This document shows positions 46,150-58,484 of a stretch of DNA of 64,000 nucleotides, piece after piece (position 1 is the stretch's first letter; each line of letters begins with the position of its first letter). Both the position numbers and the translations under genes were made by a program. The notes beneath the pieces are model-generated. The model saw only the letters and a program-made list of their open reading frames with translations. It made no database searches and had not been told where the DNA came from. This stretch comes from Eonycteris spelaea (taxonomy: Eukaryota > Chordata > Mammalia > Chiroptera > Pteropodidae), in contig PUFA01000021.1 in assembly GCA_003508835.1 (NCBI GenBank), positions 10,084,501 to 10,148,500 on the forward strand. Reading direction: 5' to 3'.

Positions 46150-49130
46150 TTCACTCCTTCTTGATGACAAGGGAAAAGAAAATGAGCTAATTTTATTAAA
46201 TCAGAGACTGGTTTATTTAATTTCATTTTTTTTTGTCCCTACCGATTGAGGAGTGGGTGCTGCCATCGCCTTTCTTACCATGTTTTACGTTCCTTCTGTC
46301 TTCTTTCTTGAGTCGACTTTCTGGAGATACAGCATAGGTCCATGCATAGCAAGGCCCATGCATAGTCCATCATAGTAACCTTAGGTCACTTGTGATTAGT
46401 AGAATTTAAGCTGAATTTAACAAGAATTTTTTCAAATTTCGGTTTCTCCTTTGCACTAAGTTTCAAGGGTTCAATCGTCCTGTGGCTAGTGGCTACATGT
46501 TAGACAATATGCTTCCAACATTTCCATGTTTCATGGGACATTTCCATCATCCCAAGTGATTCCATCAGTGCAGCCTCTAGAGCATCAACCCAATTGCTAG
46601 TCTATAAAAGTGTCTTTTCTCCACCTTTCATTCCTAAGAACCTAGTGTAATAAAAATTAGTGCTTATAGCAAATTATTATTATTTTTTTCAATTGTCACA
46701 ACAGAATTTCCGTGAGAGGAGCAGAGGCACATTATTAACATCTCACGCCATTTATTCAAGGCCTTATAGCTAAAGGATTACACCGCAGAAGGAAAGACGA
46801 GATGTTTTTTAAAGCCTTGAAACAGAAGATTTGGGAATCCGCTGCAGGAACTTGCCTTATGAAGTAGTAGTGCCACCAAGTGTTGGGTGAAAGAGGTTCA
46901 AATTTTTGGAAAATATTTGATTAAAATTTTTATTTAAAAGAATAAACAGAATTAACCAGAGTTCCATTAAGCCTGAATAGGTTTATGTTTTGAAGCCTTG
47001 TAGGCATATTTGTTTCAATCATAGGTTTTATAATATCATAAGAATGAACATAGTTACAAATATACTATACTTAATTTCTTTTTTATTCTAGACAGAGAGA
47101 GACAGCACAGCAATTTGAAACAGCTTGATGATTTTGTCTCCTTTACCTTGGGCTAAGCACTGTGATTATGTATGGCATGCGTCCAAGAAAGAATGAATTA
47201 TTAAACAGCGACATTGCCTATGCTCATCTACATCTTTCTCACTCTTCTTCGTTTCCCCAATCCTCACGCCCTAACTTCCCTTCCTCCCACAGGGATGGCA
47301 GATCACAGTCTGCCTCGGTGGAGATTTTCATCCCAAATGTAACGAACGTGCATTTTATTATTAGAAAAAAAATTTATGGAGACAGAAAAATGCAAGGTTT
47401 TATTTTCTGTGTTGTTTTTTATCATAGATTGAGGGAGGAAAAGTCTACTGGTTTCTCCACCGTATTTATAACTGCAGCAAAAACCTATTTTACTTGTCCT
47501 CTGTTGCCATGGTTACAAGCTTTCCTATTTCAACAGGTCAGTACAAGCTTTCAGTTTACATAAGGTCATGGGTAATTCATCTTAGCATTGTACAAACAAA
47601 ACACCAGCTCTTCTCTCTCCTTTAAAAAAGAACCTATCAAACCCCTGAAATCACAATAGTTTTAATTTCCATAATGTATTATTCTCATTCTTATTCTCTT
47701 GTTTGTGACTTTGTACTCCAAAAACAAAACAACAACAATGACAAAAAAACAAAAACAAAAACACAACAGGTTTCAGCAATGGAGCAATCTCAACAGTTGT
47801 ATGTGCCATGAGTGTTCTAAACTGGCAATTTTGTTAATAATACTGCATTTGTTTTATGATAAATATATTCACCAAACCTAGCATTTAATGAGACTCCTCT
47901 TAAAAAAACAGGTTTAATAGATCAGATGGCAAGAAGTTGGCCAAGGTTTAATTTATCTACTGATATATAATTCTCATTGTTCACCAGCTACAGGTATGTT
48001 GTTAATTTTTATTATGCCCAGTAAAAGAGAATAAGGGAAATCATAATACTAACTGATGGTAGAGTCAGTTAGAATTCTGCTTCTTTGGAGGCAAATGATT
48101 TTGAGTCGGAATGATGAGGGAAAAGGAATGAGAATCCTTGTGAGTAAAGGCAGAGGGAAGATTTTCTATTATGTGGAAGAACTACAGTGCGAAAAGGTTA
48201 AATCATCATCTACAACACATGCACATGCACATACACATACATAATTCTTTCAGCCTTTATTAGATGAGAAATTATATTATATCTGTATTTTTCCTTTGTA
48301 TAACAGAGGAATCAGGTAGGTAACGAAAGGGTGAAAACTAAGGATGGTGACCTGGAGGGCCTGATTCATATAAAAGTGTTCAGACTGATTTTTTTTTCAC
48401 CTTCATAGTAGCTAAGTAAGTAATATAACTATACATCTCTGGATGCCTGGGACAGTTATGTTTCCTGCTTGTTGTCACTCTCAAAATTGTCTCGGTTTAG
48501 ATTCTGGATCACCAACAAATTCAACATTGCAAGGGAATCCATTTCGATCTGGGGGCCAGTTTGAAATCCCAGTACTAAGGATTCCTCAGTGTGATGAATG
48601 ATGACAGGTTAGCAAAATTTCCATCCTAAAACTTAAGCATGTAATGAACAAATTTTAGTTAATGTGAGAAATGTCATTTCTCTGATAAAGAGAAACAGTA
48701 TCAATAGCATTGCTTCATTAGGAATACTCTATTTAATTTTTTTTCAATTATTCTCATGGTTGATAGGATTTGTGAATTTTTCAATTCTTCATGATTTGTT
48801 TAAGTTGGTTAAAATAGAATCTTCCAGTACATTTATAGTGCTAATGTCTTCTGAACACCTCTGTCTGTCGTCGTTATTCCTACTTTTTCCTCTTGGCCAG
48901 CTCAGTAACTTTCAGACTCTTTTTAGACATCAGACCCCCTTTCACATTAAAAACTCCACTTATAATGGCAGAGATGCTGTGATTGAAATATAAGAAGGTA
49001 GTGGATAGAGCCTCCAAGATGTTTTATTCTGTATCCTTTTGATCTACTCTGTTTCCCTCTACCAAGATGGCCCCAAGGCAACCTCAGAACTGTCAGGCTC
49101 TGAAAAAAAATTTCAAAGAAACACCAATAG
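46150..49130. other. Long unassigned stretch
   Basis: No supportable gene. The longest frame (47162-47563, 133 codons, plus) has no domain, no homologue I recognise and an ordinary AT-rich composition. A CATGCA/CATACA simple tract lies at 48217-48243. Confidence 0.4.
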
Positions 49131-49139
49131 AGTCAGAAA

Positions 49140-49260
49140 ACTACAGACTATAAAGTCAGATTTTGATTTGAATCCTGTCTCAACATTTAGAAGTTGTGTG
49201 TCCCTACACGTAGCTTAAACTTGTTTAATCCCTGGTAAACTTGAGATGTACGGATGGTGT
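49140..49260 (+). repeat. MIR SINE, sense
   Basis: 'taaagtcagattttgatttg', 'aatcctgtctcaacatttag' and 'aagttgtgtgtccctacacg' are followed by 'tagcttaaacttgtttaatc'. This matches the MIR core order. Confidence 0.65.
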
Positions 49261-49349
49261 ACAGAATTAATGACAAAATTTAGTGTTCCTAATGCACGTA
49301 GATGATTTTAAAGGGTTGCATTTCTGCCACATACATTTCCCTTCCTATA

Positions 49350-49500
49350 TGTGTGATTTTCACCCTGCCTGTGAATCAGAATCCTTTGTAGACCTTCTAA
49401 ATAAAAATGTTTCTACTCAAAACCTACTGATTAAATCTTTAGGGGTTTAGATCCATAAATCTGATCATAAAGCCATAAGTTGGCCACTGTTAAGAACATC
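49350..49500 (+). repeat. Possible hAT-Charlie (MER-type) DNA element fragment
   Basis: 'cctgtgaatcagaatccttt' and 'gtagaccttctaaataaaaa' are followed by 'aaacctactgattaaatctt' and 'taggggtttag'. This resembles the 'catcagaatcacctgg ... gattcagtaggtctggggtgg' pattern of short Charlie-derived elements. Confidence 0.45.
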
Positions 49501-49504
49501 TGCT

Positions 49505-50700
49505 CTGTTTGCTCTTACACGACTATTTTTCTCTATCTGAAGTCTATGCATTTATCAGCTCTGACTTTTTCCCTAAGCCTACTTGAGAAATTTATCTTCA
49601 AATGGTAAATTGGAAGAGAACACAAATTGCTCTGTTTCCATCTTTTTCTCTTTATTCCATTCTTTAAATCTTTCTGGGAATAATATTCCCAAGGTGCTAT
49701 ATTTTATGATCACATCACTTCCTAGATCAAAGAACATTTAAATGGTTTCTAGTGCTTACCTAACAAAGCACAAAGTCCTTAGCATAAACTTCAAATATAA
49801 ACTATAATAAATTATTTGAAGAAGTAGAGTATGTATGAGAGTAGTTAAGTGGCATTACCATTTAGTGGGCGATCTGAAATTAAACATTTTATCAAGTTGT
49901 ATTTTCTGATGTCTCAGGATAGTATTAACAGCTTTTGTAAGCAATAAGTGAGACATTTTCTCTTTGATAGATATACAGAATTTTTTTCACTTTTTCTTTT
50001 ACTCAAGCTTTGCCTACTCATAAAATGAGTCTATTCAATACTTCTCCAATTACATTGTCATTAGATACATAGAAATAAGTATTATTTATAATTCTATGAA
50101 TTAATAATCTAATAATTTTGATTTCTGTTGAAAAATATACATTTTTTTCTTTGCTGTTGAGTTTATTGCCCTCATAGATGAATGTCCAAATCTCCAGAAG
50201 AAATAATTAAATTCTTGTCTTGGAACTTCTACTGCACTTGGTGTTTCTCATCTTAGTATTTATGACATTGCAGTGAACTTAAATGAATATATAATTATCC
50301 TCTCCTACCCAGCATAATCGATATATATCTGATTCGTAATAATCTTTGACAACTTTTTTTTTGTTAAATTAATACATAAATGAAAGTAAGAACAATTTTT
50401 ACACATGCTATTTAGTTTTATTGTGTGCATTCCTTGGATTAGGGCACTGATGTATTATTCTACATAGTTAGTATAAGAACTATGGCTTTGAGATGAGTTT
50501 AGTATTAATGATGCTGAAAGCCTTTCTACCTTGACTTTACTCTAACTAAATGAATTTTTAGTGTACAAAGCATTCAAGGTGTAGATATAGTTGCAGGTGA
50601 AAGTACACACCTTTCTTGATAATTTGAGGCCTACTTTTAAGTCTCATGTTGTTGAAGTGCATCAAGCATTCTCCATATGTATATACCTTATGCATATATA
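49505..50700. other. AT-rich non-coding stretch, unassigned
   Basis: No gene or nameable repeat seen. Confidence 0.4.
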
Positions 50701-50702
50701 TT

Positions 50703-50703
50703 T

Positions 50704-50741
<38 letters not shown>

Positions 50742-50748
50742 GATGATG
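50703..50748 (+). repeat. (GAT)n trinucleotide repeat
   Basis: About 12 uninterrupted 'gat' units, then 'gaa' and two more 'gat'. Confidence 0.95.
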
Positions 50749-50749
50749 T

Positions 50750-51190
50750 CATATAATAGACTGGGCCAAAGGAAAATTATTGCCTATTTTTTTCCTATGT
50801 TTAAATGCAGAATTCTGTTGCTCTACAATATGGTTTAGAAATACACAGAGGTATTCCATATAAAATTGTACCTAAATACAGATTAAAGATGTGTTTTAAA
50901 AGTCATGATCTTCTAAAATAGAGACAACTTCCCATCATTCTCTATTCTCTCGTAAAACTTATTATTATTATTTTTTTAACTTTCTACTTTCTTACATAAT
51001 AGTCTATTTTAAAGCAGATTATTGAGTTATGGTTATATAATAATAAGTACATATGTAAAACAGAGTACAGATTGCTTGATTCCATTTATATACATGAAAT
51101 ATAAATTCTGATTCTCAGAGTGAATGATTTCATGATATTATCTATTCCCTGTGGTTATAAAAGAAAGTAACTGTTATTCTCCTAAATATA
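50750..51190. other. AT-rich stretch left of the inverted L1
   Basis: No gene or nameable repeat seen. Confidence 0.4.
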
Positions 51191-51194
51191 TGTT

Positions 51195-52008
51195 TTTTTA
51201 AAAAATTTTTATTTTATTTTTAGTTTCAAGTACACAGTACATTGGTTAGACATTTATATAGTTTATAAAACAATCCCCCTAATTGCTCTTTTTCTCCTCT
51301 GGCTCTCCACCTAACCATTACATTACCGCTGACTGCATTCCCTATGCTATGCTCCCCATCCTTGTCATCATCTATCAACTACTAATTGTTCTTCTTTAAC
51401 CCTTCACCCCCTTCTCCCAGGCCCCCAACTCCTCTCCTCTCTGTCCTTCACCAGGTTTTCCTCTACATTTGTGAGTTCATTTTTGATGAGTTTGTTCTTT
51501 TTGTTCCTTAGATTCCACATATAATGGAAATCATATGGTATTTATCTTTCTCTGCCTGACTTATTTCACTCAGCATAATAACCTCTAGATCCATACATGC
51601 CGTTACAAGTAGTAGGATTTCATTTTTTTTAGTGGCTGAGTAATATTCCATTGTATATATAAACCATAACTTCTTTATCCAATTATCTGTTAATGGGCAT
51701 TTAGGTTGCTTCCATATCATGGCTATTATAAATTTTGCTGCCATGAATATTGAGGTGTATAAATCTTTATAAATTATTGTTTTGGTTTTCTTTGGATAAA
51801 TACCCAGAAGTACAATAACTGGGTCAAAAAGTATATCCATTTTTAATTTTTTGAGAAACTTCCAAACTGTTTTCCATAGTGGCTGTACCAATTTGCAATC
51901 CTCACAATGAGGTACCTCCTCACACTTGTCAGAATGGCTATCATCGATAAATCAATAAATCAAAAAACAAGTGTGGTGAGGATGTGGAGAAAAGGGAACC
52001 CTCATACT
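51195..52008 (-). mobile_element. LINE-1, antisense, with internal 5' inversion
   Basis: From the left are a T-rich start, the reverse-complemented 3' UTR ('tagtttcaagtacacagtac', 'attggttagacatttatata') and the ORF2 C-terminus read antisense up to about 51900. At 51906 orientation switches. 'aatgaggtacctcctcacac', 'ttgtcagaatggctatcatc' and 'gaggatgtggagaaaaggga' are L1 ORF2 text in plus orientation, and they lie directly upstream of the breakpoint in the normal L1 order. This is the classic product of twin priming. No clear target-site duplication was found. Confidence 0.82.
51508..51891 (-). pseudogene. L1 ORF2 C-terminal open frame, 127 codons
   Basis: An open frame on the minus strand matching the last part of L1 ORF2. 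It has 'GIYPKK', 'WKQPKCP', 'WFIYTMEYYSATKKNEI' and a terminal 'MISIICGI', the normal end of the protein. The endonuclease and reverse-transcriptase domains are absent because the element is truncated and its 5' part is inverted, so the fragment cannot act. That the last 127 codons remain open suggests a moderately recent insertion. Confidence 0.85.
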
Positions 52009-52009
52009 A

Positions 52010-52895
52010 TTTAGCTATCTGAACAAAATTGTTTAATAATATTTTTTCAAAGAGATATACAACCCTCAGCCAAAAAAGAGAAGTTAATGTGAGGTGTTTG
52101 TGCATTTGTAAGTGTATGTTTGTATATTTTAAATTATTTTCACATTCTAAGTGTATTTACTTGTTAGGTGTCACTAATGTGTCCTATTTATGGGTTAGGA
52201 AAACAAAAAAAGTCTATGACAGATTTTGTTACTGGTCAGATTAAAGGTGAGGAAGGCGTTTTTGTTTAGAGGTCTGTCAATTAGGTCTGTCAATTAGCCA
52301 ACGAATGCCACTTCAACCCATTGTAAATCCAGGGCATCATTGCCTGAAGCTTAGATTTTAAACACATGTATGCTTTTTTCTTTTTCTCTTCCTTTTGTTG
52401 GACTTCTCTTATACCCTGGGGCCCTCAGACAGAAAATCAAACAAACTAACAAGAAACCTAGGTTATTTCAATTGATATTGTTTCGTCATTAAAGATTTTG
52501 CTTTTCACTTACGGTGCTCACACAGTTCACCAACCTGGAATTCAATGAGGAGTGAAATAAATGTCATGGAGCAGGAAAGCTGTACTAAGGTTCCAAAGAA
52601 GGAGAATTTATATTTGAAAGGGAGGTGTAGGAAATACTTTGTAATGAATAGAAACATAGAGCTTAATAGCTAAAGGGAAACAAAGAGCACTTCCCTTTTG
52701 CTCTTTAACAGAGAACCATAGCTTATTCTAGAATGAAAACTTGCCCTGCACCGAGGGAATTTCTCAGCAGAGCTCCAGGCTGAGATGGGTCTTCCATTCT
52801 TTTAGACAGAAAGAAGTTTATGAAAGAAGTTTAGCCTTCTATCTAATTAAATATCAAAGCATAAATAACAAGAGTATCATCTAATCCTAGATTAC
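52010..52895. other. Unassigned stretch
   Basis: No gene. A perfect 13-bp tandem duplication (ggtctgtcaatta) lies at about 52270-52296. Confidence 0.4.
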
Positions 52896-52899
52896 ACAA

Positions 52900-54600
52900 T
52901 TTTTTATCTATGAAACTCAGGAGAATCAATTCAATAATCACGTTAATTAATATAGATTATAAGAAGTGGCTGAGTACAAAACAAACATTCCAATCAATAA
53001 TATTTTAGGATTAATAGCCAAGTGGATAATAGAATGAAAGAATTAAACTATTCATAATATGAAAAAAAGTAAGTTAGTTTGAATAAACTTAAGAAGACGT
53101 GTGATAAATACACATTTTTCCATATACACACACAAACACACACATTCATGCTCACCATTACTGAGGAACTTTAAAAGATGATTTGAGTAAATAACAAATG
53201 ACATGCCACATCAACATATTGGAAGACTCGGTTTTGTAAAAATGTAAATTCTATCCAAAGTTCTACATATTTAACACAATTCTGAGAAACATTAAGTTAA
53301 GGGCTTTTGTGAAAGAAGGGATCACATAAAAGCTGTCCTAAAACTAATTTGCCAACCCGAATGGGTGAGAGGAGCCATTAAGTAGTTAAATAACAAAGGA
53401 AGAAGAGTAAATTTACCTGCTGAGTTATAAATCATGTTTTTAGTCATTAACTGTTAAAACATATTATTGTAGTGACAAAGAATAGACAGACAAATCAGTG
53501 TAAAAAGCTATTATGTATTTATATTTGCATTTATTTTTATAATACACATGCATGTGTATACATAAGCACATATATAAATTTTGTATATAATTAGGATAGT
53601 ATTTTGATCATTGGGAATAGGTAATTGCTCATTAAATGATGTTGGTTAAAAGTGAAAAAATAAGACTTAGATAAATTAATATTTATAAAAATTTTTTAAA
53701 TGACACAAAAAAGCAAAAAAAAATTTATAGATTTGACTTAAAAATTTTTTAACTTTAATATGTAAAAAATGCCATATATGAAATTAAATGAAGAAAGAGT
53801 TATGGAAGATAATTTTAAAACACAAAAGTTTTAATGGTCTTAATTTATTAAGATGTAGTAATATTAATTAATGATAAAAGTAACGAATAACCTACAAAAT
53901 AGGAAATTGCCATAAAGTGGATATTTAAAAACAAGAAATTCAAATGATGGAAAAGCACATTAAAATATTCTCACTAACTAGAAATTTTAAAAGAAAACCT
54001 TCATTTTTAAACAATATTGGAAGTATATATTTGCAAGTCGATTTGGTAATTTAAAAAAATCACAAATTTTATGATGGGTATATAACTTGACAAAATAAGC
54101 AAACTCATACAATTGAAAATTTAAGGTTCTATGAAGTGTCTGAAATTCAACTTATTAATATTTTTTAAAAATCTTACTTTATTACTTGATCCAAAATTCC
54201 AAATTTAAGAACTAATAGTAAGAAAATAATCAGAGTCGTGTAAATATGTATGTGTATTTCTTTGCAGCCTCATTAAATGGTAAACGAATAGGGGGGAAAG
54301 ATAATAGAAAACTAGTTTTAAAAAGCTATATTTCATTAAGATAATATGTATATTTATTATGATAAAAGCAAATAGCTATTGTTAAGTGAAAATGAAGTTA
54401 TAATGATATCATCCATTTTATATATAAGATTATAGGAAACTTTCATGAAAGATATATACTAAAATATGAATAATATTTTTCTTTGGTGAATGGGGTAACT
54501 TTTATGTATGTATTTTTTTTGTTTGTTTTACCTGCTATATTTCTTGTTTTCTACAAGGATGTTCCACTACTGTTGATAGCAGAATAAAAATAACAACATG
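52900..54600 (+). mobile_element. LINE-1 (L1M/HAL1-like), sense, very old
   Basis: The sequence order follows L1 ORF2. 'gtggctgagtacaaaac' is the text before the 'YTNNE' motif. 'tattggaagactcggttttg', 'taaaaatgtaaattctatcc' and 'aagctgtcctaaaactaatt' follow. The end is L1M-like: 'gctattgttaagtgaaaatg', 'aagatatatactaaaatatg' and 'tttgttttacctgctatatt'. Numerous stops and small deletions are present, and one part (53580-54000) is hardly recognisable. It is the most decayed L1 in the window. Confidence 0.65.
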
Positions 54601-54604
54601 AGGA

Positions 54605-56935
54605 GAAAATATCCTCTAAACAAAAAACTATTTGCTTTCCATTTTTTTAAGATTCCCTATACACATTTGCTACTAAAAATTGAAATAGCACATAAAAAAA
54701 ATGTTACAATTCAAAGTTTTGAAAACCAGAGAATCTAGTTAGTGCCCTAATTATGCTCTAGCCAAACTCAATGTTTTCTTTTTTCCCTTCCTCCACAAAA
54801 GTTACTTGCTTCTAATTCTTGATGTTGGGTTTCATCATTTTTGGTAGCAGCTGTATCTCTACAAAAGATTTATTATTTTACAAACTCAAGCTATCTATTT
54901 GAATCCTTTTCTTAAATATTGGGCAGTCTAGGAGAGGCATAGAGCCACCAAGGGACATATAACATTCTTGGAGCTTAGATAACAATAAAAAAGACATTAT
55001 GCAAGTCACATAGGCTAGCATTACAAAATTTAAGAAACACCATCAATGCAAAGAAGAAGTAAGCTAGCAAATTCTAATAAATGGTTTGCCCTGCCATTCC
55101 TATCTTTTGTTCATCTTTCAGGCTTCAATGTCACTTTCAAAGAAAAAAAACTATTAGTGATCACCCTATTCATTATATGGTTTCCAGTTATTTTCTCTCA
55201 GCTTTGCTATTACCATTTTTAGTGTTTGCCACAAACTGTGATTTATTAAAAAAATAAATGAATGAGGATAGAAAATAATGGATGCATTGAACTACATGTA
55301 CAAAATCAAAATGGAAGGCCATAGGAAAAATGGATAAAGGAGACAGAGAGATAAACTAGTGTCTCAGACAAATACAGTTATGAGAAACTGTTCAATACAA
55401 AATGCTCATTACTAAAAAAATAAAACAAATATTAGGGCACTGCTCTTCTACAGATCCAGTGAATTTTACATAGATGCTTGGCCACTTAAAGGAACTCATC
55501 AAGCTGGAAAATAAACAGAGTATGTTTTGAATCACCCAGTTAAGTGGAAGGATAATATGGTAGAAATTTTTGGATATAAAAATATAGAATTAAATGTGTC
55601 GATATGTCTTTGCTGGTAACCATTGCCTCTGAAAGCCTAATAAGTTTTTTAAGATGACCAAAGCTAAAACGAAATATATTTTGGAATACAAAGCAATCTA
55701 TTTTTAAGTTTACTAGGAAATTAAACCTATTTTACCATATTTCTGATGAACTAATTCTTCATATTCCTAAATTGTGATATGATTCTTAAGAGTAGTATGA
55801 TAAATTATCAATATAATGGAAAGATTTATACATTTATTAATTTTTTTTCTTTTTTTAAATTTAATATGTTGAATTATTGGTGACGTAAATCTTACCTTAA
55901 ATTCCTGGTATAAGCCCAGATTTGTCTTTGTGCTTGACCTGTTTTCTTGGTCTCTAGTACTTTTTGAAATAAGTTTAATTCTAAGTATAACGTTGTATAA
56001 CTGGTGACATAAAAACACACATTTGATATAGCATATTACTTATATAGAGACTTTTCCAAATCCTACCAATCACATGTGAAGAACTACCCATCAACTGATT
56101 AGTGATAAAATAAAAAAGGCATCATGTGCCATTTCATGAAGAATATAAGCATCACAAGTTGGATTTGGTGGAGTGCCTTTGAGTAAAGAAGCTACGTGGT
56201 GTTTCAGTATCCCACAAATACACAGAATCTGCAAATACATAGGATCTTGTAAATCCCTATTAATTTTTCAATTTTCTAAAATATAAAGTAACCAATTAAC
56301 AGGCAAGAAAATGACAAAAGTTATTCAGATGTAAAAAATAAAAGAGGTACCACAGAAAAATTTTTTCAATATATTTTATATGAGCTTAAACAATGTATAT
56401 TAGAGGTGACTTTTTTTTAAAATAACCTTTGAATATGAGCATGAGACAAATTATTTTACTTGCTTGAAAATTAACATTTTTTTTCTGACTGGAAAGAAAA
56501 GAAAAACCTGTTAATTTGTAGATACTAGTATTTACATAATTTTAGAAGATAATCTTTCTAGACCCTCAATGCTTTTCATTATTAAACTGTAAATTTATTT
56601 TAATCAAAATTAGTTGATATATCAGCTTTGAAAATATATCCATATTTGAAACGTCCCTAGTTCTTTCTTTAAAATCTTAATGCCACTTCTGTTGACTTAG
56701 CTTAATTTAAAATTTGTGCTTGTTAGTCTTCTGAATATCATACAACCAATTTCCTTATCCCTTGGGATTTTACCATTTTTTTCCCACCACCAGTCTCCTG
56801 TTATTTTCTCCAGAAATAAATGCATTGGTGGAAAGGTTTTCCTTTAATTACTGACCTTGAACTGTGGAATGCATTAGAGAATGAGAGAAAAGCTTATATG
56901 TCTGAAATGTTGCACAGCTGTCATTTTCTTTAGGA
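54605..56935. other. AT-rich non-coding stretch, unassigned
   Basis: No gene. An 83-codon antisense frame at 55767-56018 is Lys/Ile-rich with no domain. Confidence 0.4.
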
Positions 56936-56944
56936 TAAATTAAT

Positions 56945-57065
56945 GAGCATTGCTGTTTAGACACCTGGGTTATAGTTCCTGCTCTGTAACCAGCTAGCTG
57001 AGTGACATTGATCCAAGCCCACGTGGGAACTCAATGCCTTCATCTCTAACATGAATGATTTGTAC
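56945..57065 (+). repeat. MIR SINE, sense
   Basis: 'gacacctgggttatagttcc', 'tgctctgtaaccagctagct' and 'gagtgacattgatccaagcc' are followed by 'ttcatctctaacatgaatga'. This is the MIR core and 3' order. Confidence 0.75.
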
Positions 57066-57529
57066 TAAATTTTCTTTAAGATCCTTAAATTTTTAATGAT
57101 TTTAATTATTAACTTCATCCATTTTTAAACTTCCCCTCTTTAATCTGCCTTGTGTGTATTGACACCTTTAATTCTGTATAAATAACATACAGGAAAATAA
57201 ATAAAACTCAATTTTATAATTTTTGCAGGTTAAAATTCTATAAATTTCACAGGTATTATTTTACATATGGTAAATAGCACTGATAATACAGAATATGAAA
57301 TTAATGGATAAAGTAGCCTTTCCATTATCTGTGGATTTCATTTATTAAAGCTAAGTTTTGCTTTTAAGTTCAAATCTTCACTATAAAATTACTTTGCCAT
57401 ATTAGATACATTTTGGCTCAGTTTATGATTAGCTCCTTACCATAAAGAATAAATTAACAATATGAAGATCGAGGTCTTTGTTTTTAATTTAGGCATTAAG
57501 GGAAAAAAATAACCTTTGTCTCCCCTCCT

Positions 57530-57735
57530 CATAGGATGTTACCTTTGCATTTTGTGTGTCTATGTTAGCACTTACCACCTTAAGTGTTAATTGTCCAACT
57601 TCTTCTTGTCTTTCTTGACTAGATTGAAAACCTTAGTGGTAGGGACTATCTTATAAATCTTTGTCTCCTCAATGTCAAAGAGAGAGTCTTCCTCAAACTG
57701 GGAGCTTAAGAAATATTTATTGAATGGATGAATGA
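57530..57735 (+). repeat. L2 3' end, sense
   Basis: 'ttgactagattgaaaacctt', 'agtggtagggactatcttat' and 'aaatctttgtctcctcaatg' come first. The end is 'cttaagaaatatttattgaa' plus 'tggatgaatg', the terminal signature of L2. Confidence 0.82.
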
Positions 57736-57899
57736 AAATCCACTTCGTAAAATAACTTAATGGCAGAATCCCAATCTTATGTTAAATATAAAGTGAAAAT
57801 ACATGTGAATGCCACCCTGATTTTTTATACTTTGCCATGTTTGTGTAAATAAGTGCTCTTTATTGATAAAGTAAATATTAATAATGATAGTTTTAATAA

Positions 57900-58105
57900 A
57901 AATTAGCAAATGCTTACTAGGTGCCAGGTACTATTCCAAGTGAGATAATAGATATATTATCTCATGTAATCTTTCCATGAATCCTAAGAGGTAGATATCA
58001 TTGTCATCTCATTTAATGAATAATAAAAATGAATTACAGAGAAGCTGAGTTACTTACCCAAGGTTATAGATCTCATGAGTAAGAGAGTCAGAGTTTAGAT
58101 TGAAC
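57900..58105 (-). repeat. MIR SINE, antisense
   Basis: 'aatgcttactaggtgccagg', 'tactattccaagtgagataa' and 'tatctcatgtaatctttcca' are followed by 'gaggtagatatcattgtcat'. The end is 'agaagctgagttacttaccc' and 'aaggttatagatctcatgag'. This is the reverse-complement order of MIR, nearly complete. Confidence 0.82.
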
Positions 58106-58124
58106 CAATTGTAGTTTTGTGGAC

Positions 58125-58480
58125 AGCCTGGAGAGAATTAAAGGAATGAAGACTTGTAGGAGAAAAACATTAAGAAAAATAAATCATGAGTAGCTGAGTT
58201 GTGGTGGTTTCCGTGAGGAAAGACAGGAGAAGATAAACCTAAGAAATACCAATAAAGTGGACTTAATGACCGATGATATGGAGCACAAACAGGTATAAAA
58301 GATGACTCAGCTGTCTTGTCTGGGCAATTGGTGGAGCCATTAAATCAAGAGAAAACCTTTAAAGAGAATAGAACGAATAAAATAAATTTGAGAATGTTTA
58401 CCTTGAGATGTTCATTAGATATCAATCTGAAGTGCAGATACGGATTTGGAAGGAAACCACTTAAAGGCCTACGAAAAGAC
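58125..58480 (-). repeat. L2-like fragment, antisense
   Basis: 'caattggtggagccattaaa', 'tttgagaatgtttaccttga', 'gatgttcattagatatcaat' and 'ctgaagtgcagatacgg' stand for the antisense L2 pattern 'gtttgagatgcctattagacatccaagtggag'. A 94-codon frame crossing it (58316-58600) is incidental. Confidence 0.55.
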
Positions 58481-58484
58481 CAAG

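Noticed and set aside
47162..47563. 133-codon open frame, plus strand
   Set aside because: No recognisable domain, start context, splice site or family. A few frames of this size are expected by chance in 64 kb.
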